NCBI RefSeq assembly: GCF_915070105.1
Contig: NZ_CAJZFJ010000044.1
Span: 1-18,495, forward strand
Source: an uncultured Porphyromonas sp.
GTDB taxonomy: Bacteria; Bacteroidota; Bacteroidia; Bacteroidales; Porphyromonadaceae
Direction: 5' to 3'
DNA: 18,495 nt
Part shown: positions 6,715 to 14,460 of the stretch, in pieces
How the letters are laid out: each line of letters opens with the position of its first letter
Position numbering within the stretch: the first letter of the stretch is position 1
The notes under the pieces: model-generated
Seen by the model: only the letters and a program-made list of their open reading frames with translations
Told to the model about the DNA's origin: nothing
Database searches by the model: none
Position numbers and translations under genes: made by a program

Positions 6715-6810
6715 TCCACTAGAGCGCTCTAGTAATGTTCGGAATAGAGGGGAAAAGCTACCCATTCCTCGGCTCACCCATGGGGACATCTATGGGAGGA
6801 GACGAAGGGG

Positions 6811-7491
6811 TTACTCGGCTTGACTTGCTCGGACGAAGGGGATTAGTTTCAGCTCTCCATTCTCATACTCGGCGAGGAATATCTCTGCGGCAGAGTTATA
6901 GCCTGCCCTCTGAAGTTCGTCAGTCAGCCACTCCTCTGTCTTATCGACGTCATCTAGGACGCTAGTCTGCACGATACCATCGGTGATAATGGGATACTTG
7001 GGGTTCTCCTCACCACGGAGGACGATGATGAGCTCTCCGTTCTGCTCGAAGACCGCACGCTTGACATCCCGTACGTGATAGACACCCTCTCGCCGTAGCT
7101 TAAAGGCGACTTCGGCCGCCGTGATCTTAGCTCTACGACAAGCCTCGACATCTACCTCCCCATGCTTGATGAGTACGATGGGAGCTCCGTCTACAAACTG
7201 CTTGAGGGCGTGGTTCTTTGTCTTGAGCCTACGCAGACCGATGATGAGTAGCGCCCATATAGCTAGGACGACGGCAAACTGTAGGATGGAGACCGATGGG
7301 CTGTAGATGACCCCACCGATGATGCCCCCAAGGACATAGTTCTGTACCTGGTCTATGGCGGAGGTGGGGGCTAGGTTACCCTTGCCCGATCTATTGATGA
7401 TAAATACAATAGCTACAAGACCTAGGAGCAACTTTAGGAAGACATTCAGATAGAAGAACTCTTCGGTCTGAAGATAGGAGACTACAAACAT
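6811..7491 (-). CDS. YetF/DUF421 family membrane protein
   Basis: A 226-residue protein of the DUF421 (YetF/YcaP-like) family: an N-terminal membrane part and a soluble C-terminal domain. Two clear hydrophobic segments lie at about residues 16-33 and 66-87, with a third, weaker one (NYVLGGIIGGVIY) at about 51-63. The soluble domain carries the family patterns DGAPIVLIKHG (101-111) and LRREGVYHVRDVKRAVFEQNG (132-152). The biochemical role is not established; Bacillus YetF-type proteins are connected with spores, which do not apply here. It follows the DUF481-like gene by 39 nt on the same strand with no separate promoter visible, so the two are probably one operon. No strong terminator is seen after the stop. 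Confidence 0.85.
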   Translation of the reverse strand: MFVVSYLQTEEFFYLNVFLKLLLGLVAIVFIINRSGKGNLAPTSAIDQVQNYVLGGIIGGVIYSPSVSILQFAVVLAIWALLIIGLRRLKTKNHALKQFVDGAPIVLIKHGEVDVEACRRAKITAAEVAFKLRREGVYHVRDVKRAVFEQNGELIIVLRGEENPKYPIITDGIVQTSVLDDVDKTEEWLTDELQRAGYNSAAEIFLAEYENGELKLIPFVRASQAE

Positions 7492-7530
7492 ATCTATAGA
7501 GATAAATAAAGATGGGGCTTGGGGCTCTTG

Positions 7531-8313
7531 CTAGAAGGAGAGGTCAATGCCTGCCTCGACGACATTATAATCCTTGCGGATGGGCACTATGGGGGCAGTG
7601 TCGTAGATCAAGCGGCAGGTACCACGTAGTCCGATTGAGGGGGTGATATGGAGCCTGAGGTCGACAGCACCGCCGAAGCGAGCAGCCTTGAAGTAGCTAT
7701 CGGGAGAACCTTGGTGGATAGCGGTCGTCGTGAGCTCCCAGTGCTCCCCTAGCTGATGGCGAAAGCTTAGCGAGAAGTGGCTCTTAACCTTATTGCTATG
7801 AGCATACTTCCCTACAAGGGGGCTGGAGTCGGGATACTTCCACTCCTCGTGCTCGAAGAATAAGCCTAGCGTAGCGAACATGAGACTGCGACTGCTATTC
7901 ACTAGTCGATAGCGAGACTGCAGACCTGTGGAGATCTTGAAGGTCATACCCCTACTCTCTGCCCACTGGGACTCAGCATAGGGGTAGAGCTCGAAGGCTC
8001 GGTGTAGCAGATAGCGATACTCGAGATGTACATATCCTCCGCTCACTGTGACCTTGTCGCCATAGGTAGAGAACTCGAGCTTATTGATCAGATTGATCAC
8101 TCGACTACGCTTGATCAAGAGGTTGATATTGGCTGTATTCTTTAGGGTAAAGACATTTTCCTTCTCGTTCTGGAAGTTGAGGACGGGCATGATCGTACCT
8201 TGTAGGGTCTTTGTACTATCTAGGCTCATCGTCAAGTTCTCCGAGAAGAGCATTTGAGCAAACATCTGTGCTGGTGCCATGAGAAGGACCAGCAAGTAAA
8301 ACAAACGTTTCAT
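7531..8313 (-). CDS. DUF481-like outer-membrane beta-barrel protein
   Basis: About 260 residues with a Sec signal peptide (MKRLFYLLVLLMAPAQMFAQ, cleavage after about residue 19) and a mature part made of alternating polar/hydrophobic strands typical of small outer-membrane barrels. The repeated NINLLIKRSRVINLINK, TFKISTGLQSRYRLV and TLGLFFEHEEW strands resemble the DUF481 salt-induced outer-membrane family; this is a resemblance only. The C-terminus ends in LSF, a terminal Phe as expected for barrel assembly. An upstream in-frame ATG at 8334 would add seven residues before the basic signal start. The promoter at 8345-8352 puts transcription start near 8339, only about 5 nt before that ATG, so 8313 is preferred. 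Probably co-transcribed with the YetF-like gene. Confidence 0.7.
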   Translation of the reverse strand: MKRLFYLLVLLMAPAQMFAQMLFSENLTMSLDSTKTLQGTIMPVLNFQNEKENVFTLKNTANINLLIKRSRVINLINKLEFSTYGDKVTVSGGYVHLEYRYLLHRAFELYPYAESQWAESRGMTFKISTGLQSRYRLVNSSRSLMFATLGLFFEHEEWKYPDSSPLVGKYAHSNKVKSHFSLSFRHQLGEHWELTTTAIHQGSPDSYFKAARFGGAVDLRLHITPSIGLRGTCRLIYDTAPIVPIRKDYNVVEAGIDLSF

Positions 8314-8344
8314 ATCGAATCTACTATTACTCATTATTGAAGTG

Positions 8345-8352
8345 CAAAGATA
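8345..8352 (-). promoter_or_regulatory. -7 promoter element of the DUF481-like gene
   Basis: Minus-strand TATCTTTG matches TAnnTTTG perfectly. At the expected -33 position (8373-8375) the sequence reads TGG instead of TTG, so it is a one-mismatch promoter. It places the 5' end about 25 nt before the ATG at 8313 and decides the start choice for that gene. Confidence 0.6.
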
Positions 8353-8414
8353 AATAAAATCACATGCGGGTTTTCCATAAGAAGTATCCCCCCTTTTCTT
8401 AGGACAAGGGGGTA

Positions 8415-8462
8415 GAGAAAAGCCCCCGACCGAAGGAGCTTATAGCTTCTTCGCCGGGGGCT
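8415..8462 (-). terminator. Intrinsic terminator of the 143-residue membrane protein gene
   Basis: AGCCCCCG (8421-8428) pairs with CGGGGGCT (8455-8462), continued inward by CGAAG/CTTCG and AGC/GCT around a short AT loop. On the minus strand the stem is followed by TTTTCTC. It lies about 130 nt after the stop at 8593, just before the next promoter on the same strand. Confidence 0.75.
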
Positions 8463-8592
8463 CTGTGGATAGGGGGTATACCTGGGGCAGTAGTGGTATG
8501 TGCAGCCCAATAGCCCTCCGTACGGGAGAGCGGACTATGATGCCCTTGGGCAGGCGATACTTCCCTGATAAGTGAGGGCGATGGAGAGGGGG

Positions 8593-9024
8593 TTAGTCCT
8601 CCTTCAGCTCGTAGGCGAAGGTTTCGCCCTCGATATGGCGGGTGCTTAGGGTATAGCTATGACCAGTCTCTACTGTGACGGTGAGGAGAGAGCTGGGGCT
8701 GACCTTAGTACGAGCCTTGCCACGCTCGATCGTATTGTATTGGGTGGAGAGGTAGAGATCATGCTTCCCAGGGGCAAGGAGAAGGACGACCTTCAGGCCA
8801 TCATTGGTCAGCACGGGGGTCTCCCCCTCATCCACAGCGTCTACAGAGACGCTACCGGTGATGATGCTGTCTACGAGGCTTGAGGCGAGACGTACCCGCA
8901 CGGCATCGGGGTGCTTGGCGAGGAAGGCCTCTACCCCTCGCTTGTTCTTACGCATCATGTAGAGCTGTACGAGCAGTCCCAGTAGCAGGACTGCTGCGAT
9001 AAGGACAATTGTCGATGGTGACAT
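8593..9024 (-). CDS. Membrane-anchored protein of unknown function
   Basis: A 143-residue protein that I do not recognise. One N-terminal transmembrane segment (about residues 5-22, IVLIAAVLLLGLLVQLYM) is followed by a basic stretch MRKNKRG, which by the positive-inside rule suggests that the C-terminal domain is cytoplasmic. The rest is a mostly beta domain with the pattern LAPGKHDLYLSTQY near the middle and a C-terminal part rich in Thr/Ser. There are no catalytic-looking residue clusters or cysteines. It is preceded by a weak -7-like TACCTTTA (9108-9115, one mismatch, no clear TTG) and followed by its own terminator at 8415-8462, so it is probably a single-gene unit. Codon use resembles its neighbours, and the ORF is intact, so it is likely a real gene. 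Confidence 0.7.
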   Translation of the reverse strand: MSPSTIVLIAAVLLLGLLVQLYMMRKNKRGVEAFLAKHPDAVRVRLASSLVDSIITGSVSVDAVDEGETPVLTNDGLKVVLLLAPGKHDLYLSTQYNTIERGKARTKVSPSSLLTVTVETGHSYTLSTRHIEGETFAYELKED

Positions 9025-9395
9025 AGGATTTGTTTCTGTTTCTTAGACCTTAGTATGCTTGATGTAGGTTGGAGGCTGTAGCACTAAGTAGCCCCTATCC
9101 TACCCTGTAAAGGTAGTGTTTTTTGATTGGAGTGATCCTGATCGATACTTCACACACGGGGCAGGGAGCAAAGAGAGAAAAGGAAGGATAGCCCCAACAT
9201 ACGAGACGAGGTAAAGGGGGACGAAGAGAGCGACAGCCCTCAATATACAGATGGGAAAGAGAGGAGATGCCCCGCTCCCCTAAGCTAAAAGCCAAGCGGC
9301 TACGATACACAGGGTATCGCAGCCGCTTGGCTTTCTGTTGCTAAAGGGATCTACACGTGAGCCGTATAGGCTGGGAGCATGTAGCGGAGAGGGGG
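9025..9395. other. Intergenic stretch between operon end and the small membrane gene
   Basis: 371 bp. It holds the import-operon terminator (9288-9334), a possible weak promoter of the 143-residue gene (-7-like TACCTTTA on the minus strand at 9108-9115) and the 15-mer ATAGCCCCAACATAC (9188-9202) shared with 6489-6503. A 71-codon minus-strand ORF here overlaps the candidate promoter and terminator and is not called. Nothing else is supported. Confidence 0.55.
9288..9334 (-). terminator. Intrinsic terminator of the SusC/SusD operon
   Basis: A 14-bp stem (9288-9301 with 9321-9334, AAAGCCAAGCGGCT and its complement) plus an inner 6-bp stem CGATAC/GTATCG (9303-9308 with 9314-9319) around a 5-nt loop. 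The minus strand exits through GGCTTTTAG, a short T-run. It lies 61 nt after the last gene of the operon, and no comparable structure with a T-run occurs earlier in the operon. Confidence 0.8.
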
Positions 9396-10445
9396 CTACT
9401 TGCGCTGGAGCTTGGGCTGGGCAAAGACCTCGACCACACCACGGAAGTGCTCGCTGTCGATAGCAGTCTTCGAGGTAGACTTACCGATGGCGTATGAGCC
9501 CCAGGTCTGCACGGGAGAGAGAGCCTGATACTGCTCGAAGACGAGTTCACCCTTGGTCGTGATGTTGATACGCAGGGGATCACGGTTCCCGATAATGACC
9601 GTTGGGTTCTCTGCATTGGTATCATCGGCAGCGAGGAGCGAGATGTAGTAGATGGGCTTGCCATCCTCGGTATCCTCATAGAGCGTACGACCATTGGTTA
9701 GGACAAAGCCACGACCTGGGGTAAAGTCGATATCCCAGGAGAACATATCCTCGATGATGAACTGCGCCTTGGTGTCGGTGACACGGACGATCTTGATATT
9801 GGCCATCGTCTCGACGAGCTTGTTCCCATCGATCGTATGAGCTGTCTGGATATACTCACCAGCGACATCCTTGAGCGAGGCCTGCGTGACCTGCAGGGAG
9901 TCGATCTTGCCAAGCGCAGTAGCCGTGACCCAGGCAGTACGTGGACGGCCAGTGGTGTTAGCTGCGGTCTTGATGGTGAGGATATTCCCAGAGAGGGTAG
10001 CTGTGACCCAGCTATCTGTGGTAGCATAGGTCACGGGGACGTTGGAGGTCACCTTGACAGCACGCTCTACGGCTTCGTCACCGCCGATGATGTTATTCGT
10101 CTTGGAGAGACCGAAGTTCACACCTTCCTGCATGACGTTTAGGGCGATGGAGTCACCTGTGGCGTTCTTGATGACGAGGAGCGTGTTGCGGGACTCCAGC
10201 TGCTCGTTGGTCTTGGCCGTGAGGTGAAGGCTCGTACCACTCACGGTGACACTGAGCCAGCTGTCCTCGGCGTAGGCACTGCTGGGCGCCTTGTCGAGGG
10301 TGACATCCTGAGTGCCACCGATGACCTTGAAGAGCTTGGGCGCAGAGAGCACCGAGAAGGTGGCCTTGGGCTGCTCGGGGGTATCCTTACGGCAGGAGGC
10401 GAAGAGGAGCACGACTGCCGATAGGGCTATGATGAACTTGTTCAT
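9396..10445 (-). CDS. Lipoprotein with two BACON-like domains
   Basis: A 349-residue lipoprotein, last gene of the import operon. The signal peptide ends in the lipobox LFASC with C18 as the lipidated residue. Two Ig-like BACON-type repeats follow: about residues 30-108 (DSWLSVTVSGTSLHLTAK...NVMQEG) and 109-190 (DSWVTATLSGNILTIKTAAN...LQVTQAS); both have the W-then-SG-then-N/K strand order and end in a V-x-Q strand, as BACON domains do. The C-terminal 160 residues (from GEYIQTAHTI) form another beta-rich domain that I do not recognise. BACON domains are usually spacers or ligand-binding modules on surface proteins, often with glycan systems, so a surface-exposed accessory binding role is likely. 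It lies 31 nt after the DUF4302 gene with no promoter. Confidence 0.8.
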   Translation of the reverse strand: MNKFIIALSAVVLLFASCRKDTPEQPKATFSVLSAPKLFKVIGGTQDVTLDKAPSSAYAEDSWLSVTVSGTSLHLTAKTNEQLESRNTLLVIKNATGDSIALNVMQEGVNFGLSKTNNIIGGDEAVERAVKVTSNVPVTYATTDSWVTATLSGNILTIKTAANTTGRPRTAWVTATALGKIDSLQVTQASLKDVAGEYIQTAHTIDGNKLVETMANIKIVRVTDTKAQFIIEDMFSWDIDFTPGRGFVLTNGRTLYEDTEDGKPIYYISLLAADDTNAENPTVIIGNRDPLRINITTKGELVFEQYQALSPVQTWGSYAIGKSTSKTAIDSEHFRGVVEVFAQPKLQRK

Positions 10446-10476
10446 ATATCGATCTTAGTTGTGATTAGAGCCATTA

Positions 10477-11796
10477 CTACTTCCTAGTCATGTGTTCGAT
10501 CTTAGGCATGACGATCGGAGTGACAAGCTTACCTTCACGTACCATAGGTACACGCTGGTTGCCTTGGAACTCGTAGGCCACACCGAAGAAGGAGTTGATA
10601 ACACCGACATCGGGGGTCTTATCACCCGAGGCTATCGCCATGCCCATATCTTCGTCCCAAGCGAAGGTAATACCATACTCGGACTGCTCCTGATGGATAT
10701 TGGTCTTGCCATCCTCCGTGATATTAGCAGGATAGAGTACCATACCAGCAGGTGCCTCGGGCGTATTCTTGACAATCGGCTGCATGATGATGCGGATAGC
10801 ACCCTTGGCCTTGTCGTAGGGGACGAGGATCGGATAGGTCTTCTTCTGGAAGGTGAGTGTACCCTTGAGGAGACCCTTCGCCTTGTCGTTATCCGAGGTA
10901 GGAGCCTCAATCTGTAGGAGCGTAGGTGTGCGTCGTACACCGGGGACAGCTGCGTGCTTGATGCTCCAGGTGCCGTACCAGAAGTCCTGAGTCTTGTAGC
11001 TATTGGGGCGGAAGAGCTCTGCGGAGAGATTGCCAGAGACAAACTTCTTAGCAGCGGAGTCCCAGGTGAAGGTGCTGTACTCCTTACCCTCTACGACGAG
11101 GGGCGAATGTAGGACAATGCCCTTGTCGGTGAAGTTGAACGGAGTATCGAACTCCTTACCACCGATGGTGACATTGAGGCGGTTCTGAGTAGTATTGATC
11201 GTACCCTCAGCCAGCTCCTTATCTCCGAGCTTGAAGGAGAAGGAGCTCGAGGTAAGCTCATCCTTGATCGTCACGATGGCGAGCATGTACTCCTCCCACG
11301 ATGAGCCCTTGGGCATACGGGTGAGGGTCATGTTGTTCTTCCACTTCTTCCCTCTGAGGTTGATCACGTCCGTAGAGGTAGAGATGAAGGCGAACTCATA
11401 GTCCCCCTGGATACCATCGGGGTAACCGAGGGCAGCGGAGGCGAGGAAGTGCAGAGCCTCGTTGTAGGTATTGACCGTGAGCACGGGGCCTTGGTCCTGG
11501 ACGACATCGTAGTCGGAGGTATAGGCTTGGTCGGGCACACGCTCGGAGAGGACGGTGATCTTCCCATCCTTGAACTTCATCAGCAGGGTGTAGCTGGGGC
11601 CAGAATAGTCCTTGCCAGCATAGTAGTGCATGATCCAGCCCTCGGGGGAGGACTCGAGTAGCTCCTTGTTCACCCGTACGGCTTCGTCTAGTCGCTCAGC
11701 AGGGGACTTGTCGAAGATCGTCTTGCTATCCTTCAGACACGAGGGCGCACTGAGGGTCACCAGCGCCAGAAGGATATATATGCATATCTTGTACAT
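10477..11796 (-). CDS. DUF4302 family lipoprotein
   Basis: A 439-residue lipoprotein. The signal peptide ends in APSC with C20 lipidated. The start of the mature part has the DUF4302 signature: FDKSPAERLDEAV (28-40) followed by L-rich helix and GWIMHYY (53-59), with further family-like strands such as YTLLMKFKDGKITVLSE. The family has no known enzymatic activity and is regularly seen beside SusC/SusD pairs and HExxH lipoproteins, as here; it probably binds substrate or shapes the surface complex. It lies about 110 nt after the metallohydrolase gene, a gap with an imperfect outer stem TAGCCCC/GGGGCTA (11830-11836 with 11888-11894). Confidence 0.85.
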   Translation of the reverse strand: MYKICIYILLALVTLSAPSCLKDSKTIFDKSPAERLDEAVRVNKELLESSPEGWIMHYYAGKDYSGPSYTLLMKFKDGKITVLSERVPDQAYTSDYDVVQDQGPVLTVNTYNEALHFLASAALGYPDGIQGDYEFAFISTSTDVINLRGKKWKNNMTLTRMPKGSSWEEYMLAIVTIKDELTSSSFSFKLGDKELAEGTINTTQNRLNVTIGGKEFDTPFNFTDKGIVLHSPLVVEGKEYSTFTWDSAAKKFVSGNLSAELFRPNSYKTQDFWYGTWSIKHAAVPGVRRTPTLLQIEAPTSDNDKAKGLLKGTLTFQKKTYPILVPYDKAKGAIRIIMQPIVKNTPEAPAGMVLYPANITEDGKTNIHQEQSEYGITFAWDEDMGMAIASGDKTPDVGVINSFFGVAYEFQGNQRVPMVREGKLVTPIVMPKIEHMTRK

Positions 11797-11905
11797 GTTG
11801 TCTAAGTGCTGTTAGTTGATAATTCGGGATAGCCCCGAGGAGCGGAGGAGTCAGCTCACAGAGGAGCGACCTCAGCACCCCGAGAGAGGGGCTAGTGCCC
11901 AGCTA

Positions 11906-12793
11906 TTATTTGAGCTTAGAGAGATCAAGCGTAGCGACCTGTCCTCCACGGCGGATCACGACATCACGTAGCTGGTCGAGATCTAGTCCCCAAGAGCCCT
12001 GCGTGTACTCCTTGATGAGGGTGAGCTTCTGATTGATGAGATTAGCCCCTCGGGTACCCGCCTCATCAAGGATCGCCTGCCAAGCCTGTGGCGTGTAGGT
12101 GACGTAGAAGGAGAGCATCTCGGCGAAGTCCTCCGCACCATTCATCATAGCATAGGGCGAGACGAAGCCTGCACGGCGGGCATCACGGGTGGAGACGTTG
12201 AGCCAGTTCCCACTGACGTAGCCCGACTGTGTGACGAGGTCAAAGGCAGGGTTGTAGGGCTTGCGCTGGTTGAGGATGTGGGTGAACTCGTGGTGCATCG
12301 TGTGGAAGTAATACTCCGTCATTGCACTATAGTCATGTAGGAGCTCATCGGTGAGGGCATTGATCTTGTTGAGTGTGACCTTGTAGCCCCCCTCTGCACT
12401 CCCGACGACCTCGGTGCGCTGGCGGGTATAGGCGGATGAGCCCACGGCGACGATGATACGTGGTGCGCTCTCCTTGAGGAAGTCTGGGCCGACGACCTCA
12501 TTATAGGCATCGAACCAAAGGAACTTAGTGATCATCGCCAGCTTGGCTGTCTTGGCGGAGTCGGCGGGTACGAGGTTGTACGTTAGGTCGGTCTCGCCAT
12601 CCTTGAGCTTGTACTGGAAGTCGATGTTATAGGGGTTCGTATAGTTCTTCAGTAGCCAACGCTCGAAGGTATTACGCGCCACGGGTGTCGTGGGGAATAT
12701 CGTTGCGCCACTGGGGGTATCTTTGCTGCACGAGCTGATAGCTCCTACCGAGAGGAGGAGGGCTAGGCTCATTGCTTTCAGGATCTGTTTCAT
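11906..12793 (-). CDS. Substrate import-associated zinc metallohydrolase lipoprotein
   Basis: A 295-residue lipoprotein. The signal peptide ends in ISSC with C22 lipidated. The zinc motif HEFTH (168-172, within MHHEFTHILNQR) gives the two His ligands and the catalytic Glu169; a downstream EDFAEML (221-227) lies where gluzincin-like enzymes carry a third acidic ligand. These features and the place after SusC/SusD match the family described as substrate import-associated zinc metallohydrolase lipoproteins. The likely job is to cut a bound peptide or similar substrate at the cell surface before SusC takes it in; the substrate is not known. The catalytic residues are intact. A strong hairpin (12822-12859) lies in the 94-nt gap after susD. 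Confidence 0.88.
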   Translation of the reverse strand: MKQILKAMSLALLLSVGAISSCSKDTPSGATIFPTTPVARNTFERWLLKNYTNPYNIDFQYKLKDGETDLTYNLVPADSAKTAKLAMITKFLWFDAYNEVVGPDFLKESAPRIIVAVGSSAYTRQRTEVVGSAEGGYKVTLNKINALTDELLHDYSAMTEYYFHTMHHEFTHILNQRKPYNPAFDLVTQSGYVSGNWLNVSTRDARRAGFVSPYAMMNGAEDFAEMLSFYVTYTPQAWQAILDEAGTRGANLINQKLTLIKEYTQGSWGLDLDQLRDVVIRRGGQVATLDLSKLK

Positions 12794-12821
12794 ATACCTT
12801 GTTCGTATTAAGTAGTCTAGG

Positions 12822-12859
12822 TGAGCCCTAGTGCCTCTATCGGAGAGGCAGAGGGCTCA
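12822..12859 (-). other. Intercistronic hairpin between susD and the metallohydrolase gene
   Basis: TGAGCCCT and TGCCTCT (12822-12838) pair with AGAGGCA and AGGGCTCA (12844-12859), two stems of 8 and 7 bp separated by a small internal loop, with the 5-nt apical loop ATCGG. No T-run follows on the minus strand. In polycistronic SusC/SusD operons such hairpins can protect the upstream mRNA from 3' decay or dampen downstream expression (inference). Confidence 0.6.
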
Positions 12860-12887
12860 GACCATTTACGGTGAGGAAGAATAGCCG

Positions 12888-14459
12888 TTAGCGAGGGTTA
12901 GCCGTTAGTCCAGCAGAGATCACATCCTGAGGGATCTGGATGGCTAGACGTGGGTCTCTAGCCTGCATCTGGTCTGTGACCTGCTCCAGTACCCCCGTAG
13001 AGCTGATGCGTCTGCGGTAGATAGTGATACCATAGCGCTTGACATCCTGCATACGTAGCCCCTCGTGGATCGTCAGCACACGACGGAGCTGGAGGATACA
13101 CTGTAGGAGAGGCTCCTGAGTCACCATATCGAGGGTAATGGAGGTATGAAGCTCCTTCTTAGGCGTAGGGGCATCAGGCTTGTAGTAGGCCGTACCGTTG
13201 TAGAAGGTCTTGATCTGATCTAGGGTGATCTGGACACCACGCTTGGTGAAGACCGAGAGCTCGGCATTGAGGTCTGCGAGAGCCTCGTCATAGCGACCAA
13301 GCAGAGCAAGAGCCTCGGCACGCACGAGTAGAGTCTCGTCTGTGGTGAAGACGGGGTACTGCGAATAGGGAATCCCGATACCCGCCTGACGGTCGATGTA
13401 CTTCGGTGTATAGGGGAGCTTGTGCAGGGCGTACTTAGAGATACCCGAGTTATTCACCACGACGTAGTTCATCTCCTGACCACTAGCAGCCCAAGGGCTA
13501 GGAGCCTGTAGGGTCTCCTTGTCTGAGATCAGGTTGCCATGAGCGAACTTGCTACCGGCAGAGATAGGGATGCTGATCCCACCCCATTCCGTAGCGATGA
13601 CCTGTAGGAAGAGGTTCGCTTTATTGGAGGACTTAACGAAGTCGTTGGGCTGGATGTTGCCACTCAGACCCAGCTTGCTCCATGCAGACCAGTCACGTAG
13701 GACGCTGGCGGGGCTACTCCCTAGGACACGTGTAGCGTGCTCGACAGCCTTATCGAACTTGCGGTAGTAGAGATAGAAGCGAGCGGCGAAGGCATGTGCT
13801 GCATTCACATTGAAGTGGAACTTAGGAGACACATACCTGCTACCTAGCTCAGGGATCCCCTCCGTGATGTCCTTCTCTATATGAGCATAGAGCTCCGCCA
13901 GTGTACCACGCTGATAGGTGATACCGGGACGATCCTCGGGGATCTCGGGGTAAGGTAGCCCTAGGTCCTTGCCAGCTGTCTCTGGAGCGTAAGCCTGACA
14001 GAAGACATTAGCGAGCTGGAACATCGCATACGCACGACAGAGCTTAGCCTCGGCGAGCTGTGTCGAGTAGGCGGACTTATCGGAGACCGAGTTGATATGC
14101 TTGATGACCTCGTTAGCCGTCGTGATAGCGGTGTAGTGGGCATCCCAGAGCTGCTGTGGGGTCTCCTGATCACGTACCTCGGAGATATCCTCCCAGCGAT
14201 AGGCCTGCTCCTGGAAGCGGTTAGCCGCAGTCCACGTAGCATAGTTATGCTCATCGGTATTGTCCGAATACATCTCTAGCAGGTAGGCAGGGTGTCCCTC
14301 GGGGTATGCTGTGACGAGAAGTTTACTTGCATCCTCGGGGCTTGAGAGCTCCATTCTATTATCGGGGTACTTATCCAGGTACTGGTTACATGCTGTGAAG
14401 GCAAAGGCCGTCAGGAGCAGTGTGGATACGATATATAGTCTCATCGTTGTCAAGTGCAT
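12888..14459 (-). CDS. SusD/RagB-family nutrient-binding outer-membrane lipoprotein
   Basis: A 523-residue lipoprotein, the lid of the SusC/SusD import complex. The signal peptide ends in FTAC with C24 lipidated, followed by NQYLDKYPDN, the usual start of mature SusD proteins. Helical TPR-like segments follow (KSAYSTQLAEAKLCRAYAMFQLANVF at about 118-143, a hallmark SusD stretch), and a C-terminal half has the SusD-typical YPVFTTDETLLVRAEALALLGRYDEALADLN and RRVLTIHEGLRMQDVKRYG. The family caps the SusC barrel and delivers substrate. Start: ATG at 14459 lies 1 nt after the susC stop, giving tight coupling; a second ATG at 14444 (MRLYIV) gives a more typical signal peptide and may be the real one. 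Confidence 0.93.
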   Translation of the reverse strand: MHLTTMRLYIVSTLLLTAFAFTACNQYLDKYPDNRMELSSPEDASKLLVTAYPEGHPAYLLEMYSDNTDEHNYATWTAANRFQEQAYRWEDISEVRDQETPQQLWDAHYTAITTANEVIKHINSVSDKSAYSTQLAEAKLCRAYAMFQLANVFCQAYAPETAGKDLGLPYPEIPEDRPGITYQRGTLAELYAHIEKDITEGIPELGSRYVSPKFHFNVNAAHAFAARFYLYYRKFDKAVEHATRVLGSSPASVLRDWSAWSKLGLSGNIQPNDFVKSSNKANLFLQVIATEWGGISIPISAGSKFAHGNLISDKETLQAPSPWAASGQEMNYVVVNNSGISKYALHKLPYTPKYIDRQAGIGIPYSQYPVFTTDETLLVRAEALALLGRYDEALADLNAELSVFTKRGVQITLDQIKTFYNGTAYYKPDAPTPKKELHTSITLDMVTQEPLLQCILQLRRVLTIHEGLRMQDVKRYGITIYRRRISSTGVLEQVTDQMQARDPRLAIQIPQDVISAGLTANPR

Positions 14460-14460
14460 A

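Larger units (their letters stand above)
6246..6810. other. Intergenic stretch between convergent genes
   Basis: 565 bp between the ends of the DciA-like gene and the YetF-like gene. It holds the operon terminator (6312-6369), a 15-nt hairpin GCCCTA-TCC-TAGGGC (6599-6613), copy 2 of the composite repeat (6643-6714) and a perfect 14-bp palindrome CTAGAGCGCTCTAG (6719-6732). Degenerate relatives of the repeat motif (CATTCCGAGAGC at 6589-6600) suggest older, decayed copies. The 15-mer ATAGCCCCAACATAC (6489-6503) recurs at 9188-9202. No gene is seen, and no clear terminator for the YetF-like gene. Confidence 0.6.

Noticed and set aside
6489..9202. 15-mer ATAGCCCCAACATAC at 6489-6503 and 9188-9202 as a mobile-element repeat
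   Set aside because: The match ends sharply at 15 bp with no shared flanks or terminal inverted repeats; it is recorded but not enough for an element.
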